Below are positions 11,401-20,945 of a DNA stretch of 64,000 bases, piece by piece; the stretch's first letter is position 1; every line of letters begins with the position of its first letter. Source of the stretch: Brachyhypopomus gauderio (lineage: Eukaryota > Chordata > Actinopteri > Gymnotiformes > Hypopomidae); contig NW_027506873.1 of NCBI RefSeq assembly GCF_052324685.1, forward strand, positions 1,374,001 to 1,438,000, given 5' to 3'. The notes under the pieces were generated by a model. It was not told the origin of the DNA and did no database searches. It worked only from the letters and a program-made list of their open reading frames with translations. The position numbers and the translations under genes are program-made.

Positions 11401-12041
11401 CTTCCACGCACTCTTACTGCTCTTATTCCCCTTCCACACACTCTTACTGCTCTTACTCCCCTTCCACGCACTCTTACTGCTCTTATTCCCCTTCCACGCA
11501 CTCTTACTGCTCTTACTCCCCTTCCACGCACTCTTACTGCTCTTACTCCCCTTCCACGCACTCTTACTGCTCTTACTCCCCTTCCACGCACTCTTACTGC
11601 TCTTACTCCCCTTCCACGCACTCTTACTGCTCTTACTCCCCTTCCACGCACTCTTACTGCTCTTACTCCCCTTCCACGCACTCTTACTGCTCTTACTCCC
11701 CTTCCACGCACTCCTACTGCTCTTACTCCCCTTCCACGCACTCTTACTGCTCTTACTCCCCTTCCACGCACTCTTACTGCTCTTACTCCCCTTCCACGCA
11801 CTCTTACTGCTCTTACTCCCCTTCCACGCACTCTTACTGCTCTTACTCCCCTTCCACACACTCTTACTGCTCTTACTCCCCTTCCACGCACTCTTACTGC
11901 TCTTACTTCCCTTCCACGCACTCTTACTGCTCTTACTCCCCTTCCACACACTCTTACTGCTCTTACTCCCCTTCCACACACTCCTACTGCTCTTCTTACT
12001 TCTGGCTGTTGATCCTGGTCATTTCTTTGTGGATCTTCCAT
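8474..12041 (-). pseudogene. IS630/Tc1-superfamily DDE transposase gene with expanded Arg/Gly N-terminus, broken
   Basis: Minus-strand, intron-containing transposase of a family I recognise as common in fish genomes. Exon 1 runs from ATG at 12041 (MEDPQRNDQDQQPEVRR), through a huge RGRGVRAVRV decapeptide array (about 9935-11995), then a helix-turn-helix: ADEIRATLIDHVVNHGLTMA, ..GRSTVSSIIQTFRRENR, donor AG/GTGGGT at 9739. Exon 2 starts at 9597 (HRGGRGPLFTPQQEDAICEI) and includes a second HTH (SISTIDRVLRRNQMRMKQLY), with a donor at 9331. Exon 3 starts near 9157. It holds the first catalytic Asp (YVDEAGFNLTKGRRRGRNI), the second (VIWDIVRFHHS) and the Glu (PPYSPFLNPNEEFFSAWRWK), then CIAREDMRCDVDENMWP, ending at 8474. 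Frame breaks occur near 9485 (after LREI) and near 8840-8860 (before NYVVIWD). TGA codons and 28-bp units also interrupt the repeat. The D-D-E triad is visible but the gene is not translatable as it stands. Confidence 0.8.
9930..11995. repeat. 30-bp minisatellite, about 68 units, inside transposase coding sequence
   Basis: Plus-strand unit is CTTACTCCCCTTCCAC plus GCACTCTTACTGCT (30 bp). On the minus strand it reads RGRGVRAVRV in the frame of the transposase start and of the downstream HTH; the second frame reads WKGSKSSKSA. Common variants are GCACTC/ACACTC and CTTACT/CTTATT. Variant CTCATACT (five or so units, e.g. near 10735, 10885, 11033, 11364, 11394) creates TGA in the coding frame. Three units of 28 bp (near 10535, 10955, 11105) each shift the frame by -2 and total -6, so the frames at the two ends of the array agree. 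The variant units recur in blocks, indicating higher-order duplication. Confidence 0.9.
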
Positions 12042-12619
12042 TGTTAGAAATTGTAGAACTGTGTTTTGCTTACAGTAGTCTATATATGCTTGCCAAATGA
12101 AGGTTCATGAGATGCACCTTAGAGTAGTTTCAGAAAACTGCTTGATAATTAGTTGATCTAGAGTATCAAACACTCCCCTTCATTAGTAAAAGTCATAATT
12201 CAGCTGAGAGCTAATCATCAGTTCAAACAATATTTACAAAAAAGTCTACTAGAAGTGTATAAAATCGGCTTATTATGTCCTGACAACTGGCTTAACTATT
12301 TTGATTATAATGATGTATACAATGAACTAATGGCTAACTGTTTTGGTGGGGTAGGTCAGTTTAGTAGAGAAAAGTATAATATATTATGATTTGCATGACA
12401 AAAGTGATTAAGAATTTGGGAAACAGACGACAGTTGTACAGAATCATTTGCTATAGTGCTCGACATAATTTGCTGTTTGTATAAAGGAGTGATAAATGAC
12501 AATTTGATGTGCACAAGTGACTAGATGATGCGCAAATTGAACAAGTAGTTTTAAGAAATCTAATTCTGATCTGAGAAATGTTCCAAAGAGACTGAGAAAA
12601 ACTGTAATATATCAATATA
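12042..12619. other. 5' flank of the transposase element
   Basis: AT-rich non-coding DNA between the transposase start and the family terminus, which reads (to the right) GAGACTGAGAAAAACTGTAA at about 12593-12612. Probably promoter and terminal inverted-repeat region of the same transposon. Confidence 0.5.
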
Positions 12620-12761
12620 TTGTAACGCACCGCTTTTAATGACCAGTAATGTCAACGGCGTTGTAACGACAGGAAAAGTAATTAATTATATTATCCCGTT
12701 ACTGACAAAATGACGCCGTTACATAACGCCATTATTTTTAACGCTGTTATTTGCAACACTG
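12620..12761. mobile_element. hAT-type terminal fragment
   Basis: GTAACGCACCGCTTT, ATTATCCCGTTACTGAC and GCCGTTACATAACGCC lead to GCAACACTG, a typical hAT end related to the CAGTGTTGCC terminus at 53774. Only one end is evident. Confidence 0.5.
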
Positions 12762-13045
12762 CTGATATCACAGCTGACCACATGACTAAGTATTTTGACT
12801 GTCTTGGTCATAGGCAATGGCACACAGACTAAATATTCTGATGGCACTGACAAATTGACTGACCTAATATTTGCTTTTGGGGCAAAACCAAAGAATTTAG
12901 AGTGAAGTTTCTGCTTTTGCATGTACTGTATTTCATTGAGTTTTGCTGTTTGCACTAACTGTTTTGAGAAATGCACTAGTTGTGATGCCAATGTAAATCA
13001 TGATGTGAGAAATGAACCAAATCGACTGAGAAAAACTGTAGTACT

Positions 13046-15100
13046 CTTATTTAATACACTTATCATAATCACTAACATTCTTAAATATTACTGCAGAGGA
13101 AGCTCTGGCAATTTGTAATTTTACAGTCCAGGAGAATGAAAAGGAAGCTTTAAAGTCTTTTTTATTAATAGACCAATGTATGCATATGCTTTTGTGTCAA
13201 GCCATATACATTAACATACCATTGTGAACGTAGTGTTATCTGGGGTCTCAAACACTAGCATGCAGTGTGGGGACACAGAAAGGCAGATTAGGCAGTGCCC
13301 TTTATGTAGCACCTCATTTTTACACAGTGTATTCTTTCACTCCAAAATCCGCTGAGCTTGTTGAGTCTTGTCCTTGGCAGCGACTGCTCAGCTGTCCATC
13401 AAGGCTTCTGGCCCTGACTGTGGAGAGGCAACAATGTCGAATGTTTTGCACCTGTTCTTTCGGATTACTGGTCTGAATGTGTCAGTGCATTGAATAGGAA
13501 TTGTCCACATAGTTGGCCCTCTGGTCAAGGTGTATATATAGTACAGTAAGAAAGAGTGCAACAACAAGGCAACTTCCAAGATCTCCTTGTGTCAATGCTT
13601 ACATTGCCATATACTGTACATATGTATGACAGATCAACATAAATTTGCATGCGTTTTATATTATAACAAAGAAGAATCAGACAGGAACCATTGGTAATCT
13701 GTGTGCCTAATGAGTTCCATTGTTCCCTATTTTAACACCACCACACAAATAGCAGCATTGTGCACTAATAGCAATATTGCATACTAATAACACATTAGCT
13801 GCTTTTTCTGCGGGTGGCATTTAAGAGATGATTCATTTTATATCTATACGGCACAGTAATGAGAAGTGTAGGCACTGTGCAGTATGAGAAGTGAAGATTA
13901 AAAAGACTTTGTTTGACATTTATCTGGACGCATATGTTCAGGCATCCATCTTGAGTATTCTCATTCACAACATAACCTAATTATACAGTGTGATGCTGAA
14001 TTCCCTGTCTGTCTCGTGTCGTGCTCTTTTGTGCTATGTCTGTTTTGAAAGTGTGTGTGTCTGTATAAAAGCAGTGCTTGTTTTTAGTGGGCTGTTGTGT
14101 GCACTTGCTTTTCTGCCTCTAACAGCTGTGCAGGCACAAATTATAGGTCCACCTGGGCAGATGTGAGCATGTGTTTGATGTCTACAGCAGGACAAAGCGC
14201 CAACATCAGAACTCCACACCCTTTGAACTGCTCACCAGCTGCACAATCACCAGAGCCTCCATCATAAGGAGCTATTGAGTTATCTTGGTGGCCACATAAT
14301 CAGCTATGTGGGTGTTGATTGGTTCGAATTGCTTCATGCAAAAGCAGCTCGGTATCAGCTAGGCCTATATTACACTACCCAGCTCAGTATCAGCTAGGCC
14401 TGTATTACACTACCCAGCTCAGTATCAACTAGGCCTGTATCACACTACCCAGCTCAGTATCAGCTATGCCTTTCTCTGCACTACCCAGCATGCATGTATT
14501 TTTTGGGCTGCGAGAGTTGGACCTAGTTTGTGTCACTGAGGACAGTTTGTCTTGTGCTTTTTCTTTTGTATATGTTGAGTGCTCTTCAAAATGCCACTAA
14601 ACTGGGTTTTTAGTTCTGAAGAATCCTGTTACTGTATGTGAAAATCTGATGTTTAGGAAATGTCATCTGTGAGGTACAAGGCCAGATTTTCACGTGTATC
14701 AGACACTATATGGAATAATTGTTCAAAGATTTTGTGTATTTGTTTTGTGGAGGTTTTGTGAAATGAATCTTATTACTAGATTAAGTATTTTGCCATATAA
14801 GGTATAAAAAGTAATGTATAGTATTGACCATTGAAAGTCTCTCGCTATTGTCTAATCATAGTATGTTATACTAGAATTCCAATAATTTACTTCATAATAT
14901 GCTGAATAAAAGAACAATATATTCGTTGTTGTATTGTCTGAGGGAGTGTGTCTTTTATAATATTTGTGCTAAGATAAATCATTCCATATATAGAGACCTT
15001 TTTGCAGCCCAGTACCTATCAAGCATTGTGATACAGTGACAGTGAAGGTCAGAACTGACATCTATTTTCAGAGACACAGGATGCTTTGGCCAGCTGTGCA
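13046..15100. other. Gene-poor interval
   Basis: No exon or RNA gene could be supported. It holds the short tandem repeat at 14345-14490 and otherwise unique-looking AT-rich DNA. Confidence 0.4.
14345..14490 (+). repeat. Tandem repeat, ~40-bp unit, about 4 copies
   Basis: Units share CAGCTCAGTATCAGCTAGG followed by CCTGTATTACACTACC, with single-base variants in each copy. Non-coding. Confidence 0.75.
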
Positions 15101-15469
15101 ATTTACAGTTTTTTACGACTGCTAACATCCTTTTGTCCAATCTGTAGTCACATTTGCAAAACTCTAAACACAGTGAACACAACATCAGTCTTCAGTGGCT
15201 ATACAATTAGCACAATTCATGTTGTGTTTGCACAAAATGCTGTCATTTAACATGTTTCTGCAATGCTTACATTTTCTATACACACAGCATATCAAGAATG
15301 AAAACCTAAGATTCAAAACCTTAAAAATCATGCATAAAATGTAAAGGTCAGCAAAAACAAAGGCAGGTGAAAAGCTATTACTGTAATACACATGTTTTGC
15401 ACATACAGATCAGTGAAATAAAATGCAGTACATTAATGTACTGAGTCATTACCAGATCAAATATCACAA

Positions 15470-16300
15470 TTTGTCCTGCAATCTCAAGTGCTGGTTTGGT
15501 CCTTCACAAATCCCAGATTGATTCCTATAACAGTGATCTCCTTCTTTCGTTTTTGAATGAACTCTACCAACAACTGGTTCCAGAAGTAGAAAGGTAACAG
15601 GTTGGGGAAACACAAGGACATTTGTGTTGGGACAATGTAGCATTCCACCATTCTCACTCACAGTCATCACCAGGGTACCCGCGGGTCCTTAAAAAGTCTT
15701 AAAATGTCTTAAATTTAGTTTTCCATATTCAAGGCCTAAAAATGTCTGGAATTTTATGAGGGGAGGCATTAAATTATTATAAGTGTGTGTTGTTCAGTTG
15801 TTCTGGCGCGATTGCAGAAAAAAAACGCTCCAGGGTCCTAGTGCTAGATTCCTAGCGTTGGAGTATACGGCCTCAACAACGTCAACAATTTTCGTTCGCC
15901 AACCCCCCCCCCCCCCCCGTCAACGATGTGGAACACACCTGCATCCCCAGTAATAGTATTATTTTCTCTTGTGAGAGGTATTAAAAAGGTCTTAAAAGTC
16001 ATTGAATTTGAGATTTAAAAATGTGCAGATACCCTGCATCACAAACTGGTTTATATACCATCCAAAAAATGATGTCCCTTTTCCTCTTGCCCTACTCGTC
16101 TTTCCTCAACCCCACTGAGGAAATGTTTTAAGTCTGGAGGTGGAAGGTGTATGATCATCGGCCCCTTGACCAAATGTCCCTTCTGGATGCAATGGATGCC
16201 GGCTGCTGAGGCATACTAAGCGTTTCTATCCCAGGTGCATGGCCAGGGCCAACATCAGATGTGATGTGGATGAAAACATTTGGCCAACTGCTGAAGACAG
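15470..16300 (+). pseudogene. IS630/Tc1-like transposase relic (exon 3 copy) split by a later insertion
   Basis: Plus-strand relic of the same transposase family as 8474-12041. Before the insertion it reads CWDNVAFHHSHSQS (second catalytic Asp). After 16042 it reads LPYSSFLNPTEEMF, then VWRWKVYDHRPLDQMSLLDA, a TGA, and finally ARANIRCDVDENIWP, ending near 16295. Several stops and frame changes show it is dead. Positions 15671-16036 are a separate nested element. Confidence 0.7.
15671..16036. mobile_element. Non-autonomous DNA element with CAGGGTA ends, nested in the transposase relic
   Basis: Begins CAGGGTACCCGCGGGTCC and ends GTGCAGATACCCTG. It is flanked on both sides by CATCAC (15665-15670 and 16037-16042), a perfect 6-bp target-site duplication. 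Internal sequence has AAAAAGTCTTAAAATGTC words near both ends and a 16-C run near 15903. No ORF. Confidence 0.7.
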
Positions 16301-16334
16301 TTAACTGTAGATTACACCTAATAAGACGTTACAT

Positions 16335-16795
16335 GTTCATTTTTGTATTATCCGGGTCCGGGTCGTGTAGCCTAAGCAAAAAGGCCCAGGTTTCCCTCTC
16401 CCTAGCTACCTCTTCTAGCTCTTCTGGGGGGATACTGAGGCATCCCAGGACAGCCGAGATATATAATCTCTCCAATGTGTCCTGGGTCTTCCCCAATCTC
16501 ATTCTTTCGGTCACTACCCAGAGCTTGTGACCATAGGTAAGTCAGAACATAGATTGACCATTAAAGCTTTGCCTTTTAGCTCAGATTTCTCTTCACCACA
16601 ACAGTCAGGTACAGCGTCCGCAATACTGCAGCCGCAGCACCAATCCACCTGTCAATTTCTTGTTCCATCCTTCCCTCACTTGTGAAGAAGAACCGAGATA
16701 CTTGAACTCCTCCACTTGAGGCAAGGACTCACTCCCGACCCAGAAAGGGCACTCCACCCTTGTCCGACAGAGTACCATGTGAGGAAACCATGTTA
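16335..16795 (-). pseudogene. 3' end of a non-LTR retrotransposon (Rex-like) reverse transcriptase ORF
   Basis: Minus-strand translation in pieces gives VEEFKYLGSSSQ, later MTERMRLGK and IPPEELEEVARERETWAFLL, matching the C-terminal part of a fish LINE ORF I recognise (the EEFKYLG / ELWVMTER / IPPEELxEVAxERExW series). The order right-to-left is correct for the minus strand. Frame breaks and missing segments show a degenerate, 5'-truncated copy. Exact clade is uncertain. Confidence 0.6.
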
Positions 16796-16989
16796 GATCA
16801 ATCCAGTGAGGATTTCAGTCAATCCTGTGAGGGCTTGTGTCCAACCAGAATCAGTGCTTCTATTCTCACCATTTTTGTGCTTCATCACTGTAGATTTGAA
16901 TAATTATTGTGTGTTTCTTGTTTGTTTTTTTGGAGTCAATCACTATACATAATCAGCAAACTAGTAGTGAGTATGTTAACAGGCTTGGT

Positions 16990-17545
16990 GTAAGAACGTC
17001 ATGGTAGGCCAAGCCAGCCCCGCAGGGGAGCCGCCCACTCCACTTCACTCCACCTCCCGTTCACTCCCACAGTCTAATTCACCCACTTATTTGCACCTAT
17101 CCCTCATCAGCCTTACACCCTAATTTAAGCCCACAAGACCTGCAAGTCTGTTCCTTGTGTCTTCAGGAGTAAGCCTACTCGTGACGTCTTCTGCTGCAAC
17201 TCTTCCCTAAAGCCAAGTTTAGTGACTCTGCGCCTTCTGCGCTTTGTGTTGCCTCACGTCGTTTATGTGTCCACACTGAAGCATGTGACCAGGGGACCCC
17301 TCAGGGACGAGGAGGAGTCTGGGCCTCCTCCCCCTAGGATGCTGGAAGGCGGATTTGTATAAAGTAAGGATGCTATTGGACTCACCCCGGCAAGGGAAGA
17401 GCTTACAGCATCTGAAGAGAGATGCTGGATCACACTGATCTTCTCATTCCACCGAGAGCACTCCGACCGCCCAGCATGGATATTAATGAAACCACGGCAC
17501 TGTATACCGCGTCTGCTGCTGCTGGCACCCCGTCACAGTAATGCT
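16990..17545 (+). other. Possible LTR-type sequence
   Basis: GC-richer block starting near TGTAAGAACGTC, with an ATTTAAGCCC TATA-like motif and GTCTTCAGGAG. Later an ATG is followed by a 23-codon frame ending at the TAA after CCGTCACAG. It resembles an LTR plus leader of a retrotransposon. No second LTR, gag or pol was seen, so the call is tentative. Confidence 0.25.
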
Positions 17546-17845
17546 TGATCAAAGTACTACTTCAGAGTCTTCAGTATCTTTTATGCACAACCACTACAAG
17601 CAGGAATATTACAATTACTGAGCAAAACCTCATAGGAAAAATGGGGGTTTATCTGAAGTTGCTGAGTCACCCATTCTGCACACTATCCGACGATCTGGGT
17701 CATCCTCCGCCGTTGGCTGCAGCATCTGGATTTTGTAGGGGGGTATTTATGAGTGGACAAAATTCACTTATATGAGGCCTGGCTAAGCCCACATTCAAGA
17801 GGCTGACGACAAGTGCTGTGGTGCGGGCTGCGGTGCGGGAATGAG

Positions 17846-18014
17846 CAGTGGCGGACTTAGAAATTTGGGGGCTCAAGGCGAATTTACCTAGGGGGCCCAT
17901 CAACATTAATATGCGAGAAATAAGTCAGCTAGTCAGGGGGCCCCTACAGTGGGCTGCAGTGGGAGGGGCCCAAGGCAGTTGCCTAGCCACGCCTCTATGC
18001 AAAGACCACCTCTG
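17846..18014. mobile_element. hAT MITE, 169 bp, with 8-bp target-site duplication
   Basis: Ends CAGTGGCGGACTT and AAGACCACCTCTG (inverted). Direct flanks GGAATGAG at 17838-17845 and 18015-18022 are identical, the 8-bp duplication typical of hAT transposition. No coding content. Confidence 0.75.
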
Positions 18015-18022
18015 GGAATGAG

Positions 18023-20849
18023 AACAGTGTTTGCTCTTGTTACATTCATAGTGTTTTTTATTTTACAGCTTTTGTTTATTGGCGACCTGCTTCTTATAAT
18101 TTAGGAAGAATTTTGAACTTCAGTATAAAGGAGGACAAGGAGTCCTAGAGTGATGATCATGCCCCACAGAGCCTGGATCTAAACATCAGCAGGTCTGTCT
18201 GGGATTACAGGAAGAGACAAAGATTTAAGCAAGCCTTCATCTATAGAACACCTGTGGGTAGTTCTCCTAGATGTCTGGAACAACCTCCCTTCTGAGATCC
18301 TTCAGTAACTGTGTTAGTGAACCTATAAAACATGTATACTGTTCTGAAGGCAAAGTAGTCACAACAAATATTGATTTGATGTAGCTTTCTCTTTTGTTCC
18401 ATCACTTTTTATTAATTGACAAACTATTATCAATTCTATTTTTGAAAGCATTCATATTGTGCAACATCTTTCCATTTTACATTTGCACAGCACTACACAT
18501 ACGAGAGACCTTCAAAGCTTTTGCTGCAGAACAGTTGTGATTCCACAGTGATTTCATTGCAAGAACCTTTAAGGGCATGGGGCTTCTCATTAATGCATTA
18601 AGCTTAAAACCATCTGTTACTTATTTAAAAGCCCTCTGTGGGGAAATTACCAGGGTGAATGGCCAATGCATCAATACCTCTTTAGTCTTGGTCACAAAGG
18701 CCATTGGCAAGGTCACTATTATGATGCTACATGTTGACTTTTTTTGTTTTTTATAAAGTATTTAAGAATTTATTCCACAATCAGAGGACTATATAGAAGT
18801 ATGTGAGGACAAAGCACAGGCCTGTCTGTATACCCACACGTAAATACAAATGTAAATGACTTTGGTAATGACATCCATTTAATCACATTTAATCACAAGT
18901 AGGTTTCCTGGAATGTCTGAGTTTGTAGAAACATTAAGGTGTTCCTCACCTGTAGACTTGTCAGACCAGAGTTTTTGGTAGAAGGGCCCCAGGAAGCAGT
19001 ATGTGGTGGGTTGCAGGACACTGCAAGACATGTTTGGCTGTAGTTTATCGGGAAACGATCACCCCATTCTGTATTTGGTTACTTGCTTGCTTAACTGATG
19101 TTTGCTACACACACTGACACATTAAGGAGCCCCACCCCTGCTTTTAACAGAACTTGCATAAAACGTGAGAGCAGTGCGAGTCCAGTTTGTATAAATATAG
19201 TCTTGCAATAACCGTATGCCACAAATGGCAGTTTAAAAGGATGGGATGAACTTTTTGAAAAGCTGTCAAACCCCACACTGTGTAGCTAAATGGGCTTTAT
19301 TTTATACTTCACATACATCATTAATTACATGCTTCAGCTATTTGTGGACATGTCAGGCAGCACCACTCAATTAAATAATTAATTATGAGATATTTGCTGC
19401 CCAAGAACCTTCTAAGTGAAAGAACTATGATGTCAAAGAAAATGGCTTATAAACAATAACTTTTTCGATGCATTCAGGACATTTCACTTTTATCAGTGGT
19501 TCATACAGATGAATTGTCACAAATATTCCAATATTTCTTACCCTTCCATTAATATTCACCATTCACCAGTCACAAATGGTATATTTTCAACAAAAATACA
19601 CAGTACAGCAGGGTTGAATAATCTGAAAAGTGAAAATACTGACTGGGCATGACCCACATATTGATTTCAGGTATAGTGAACGGTAACAAATTACTTTAGA
19701 GTATTTTTGGCAACCAGTGGTTTTAATGGCGGTGTGAATTTAGATCCTAAATTAATGTTTTTAAAAATCATGTTGCACAGAATGTAAGGAAATAAAGTAA
19801 AGTCAGTATAACCCAAAGTACAAGCCACAAGAATGGATGACTTGCTCCATCCACTTCAGAAATGTTAATATGGTATTAATAATTCTACTAAAAGCAGAAA
19901 CAGCATCCATTGAACTGTGAAAGCACAACTGTTGTGTGCCACCTAGTGGTAACTTGATTAAATGCTGTTAAAGAACAGTAAACAGTACTTTTAATACTGG
20001 TTACTTGTGAATGAGCTCAAATTAATTAAAGCAACACAGATACACTTTAATTATAAAAGTCAAAGATGGGCTTTACTAATCGATACGAGCTATTTAACCT
20101 ATTATCCATCAATGGAATGGAAAGTTGGCAATGAATTTCTAAAATTTCATTCCTTAAATTCAACTGTAAGAAAGTTTTGAAATTCATCCAGAATTTAATT
20201 ATTTTTGATATATTGACTGAACTAGACAAAAAAATAAAAAGCTCATAGACAGTTAATGGCAGTTGTTACAGTCTCATGCCAATGCAGTTTCCACTTACCA
20301 CATACCACAATTTCCTATTACCACTGTAAACAAATCTTGTTGTAAACGTGTGCAGGTTTTTCCTGTTAACACACTGGCAATGCCGTAAATGAAAATGTTG
20401 ACACACATTTCAAGCAGTTAAGCTCGTTTCAGGAATCTCGCATCATTATTTGGGCCCTGTGAGTCACAGGCCCTTATAATCGACCTCAATCACCTCCCCT
20501 CATACCGCATGCCCGAGCTTACAGTTATCCAGGAAAGAAAAAGAAAATAAATTAAAAAAATAAAACAAAGGGAAAAATAAGAACGGTTGCGATTAGGTTA
20601 TTTAAACCTAAACAAAACTGCAGGATCTATTTGTTTATGCCGTGCTTTACAGTACAAATCTGAGAAGAAAGACAACTCCTGCATAAAAGAGGCTTCAAAT
20701 CATGACGTCTCACCACTCGTCAAGCCTGGGAGTGGGACACAGTTATTTTGCTCATCTGTCTAACCACTCACGCTAATGCAAAACCCAGCACTATTGTCTC
20801 GCGTTGAACTTGAAGGAAGTGGCCCGATAGAGGGAAGTAAAGAGCTGCT
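18023..20849. other. Intergenic DNA and probable scarb1 3' UTR
   Basis: No ORF or RNA gene could be supported. Because scarb1 is on the minus strand and stops at 20850, the sequence immediately to the left (lower coordinates) should hold its 3' UTR. Which AATAAA is used cannot be decided by eye. Confidence 0.4.
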
Positions 20850-20945
20850 CTAGTCGCTGACGTCCTTCAGAAGTGGAGTCCTTCCATTGTCCGGCGTGCT
20901 GGAGTCTACTTCTGTGCAGGTCTGGTGCGTGCTTATACTGTTCAT
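20850..20945 (-). CDS. scarb1: scarb1 terminal coding exon (cytoplasmic tail)
   Basis: Acceptor TTATTCGTAG at 20946-20955, then ATGAACAGTATAAGC in phase 0 with the previous exon (..RVSEK). It encodes [20 protein letters not shown] and [11 protein letters not shown], stop at 20850-20852. A longer open frame here (20791-20985) is in the wrong phase and is not the protein. The phase agreement, acceptor and acidic tail support this choice. A human-like alternative tail exon in the 3.5-kb intron cannot be excluded. Confidence 0.75.
   Translation of the reverse strand: MNSISTHQTCTEVDSSTPDNGRTPLLKDVSD

Noticed and set aside
9834-12100. Three long plus-strand ORFs (Ser/Tyr/Thr- and Leu-rich repeats, >700 residues)
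   Set aside because: They are translations of the 30-bp minisatellite. The biologically sensible frame is the minus strand, continuous with the transposase HTH.
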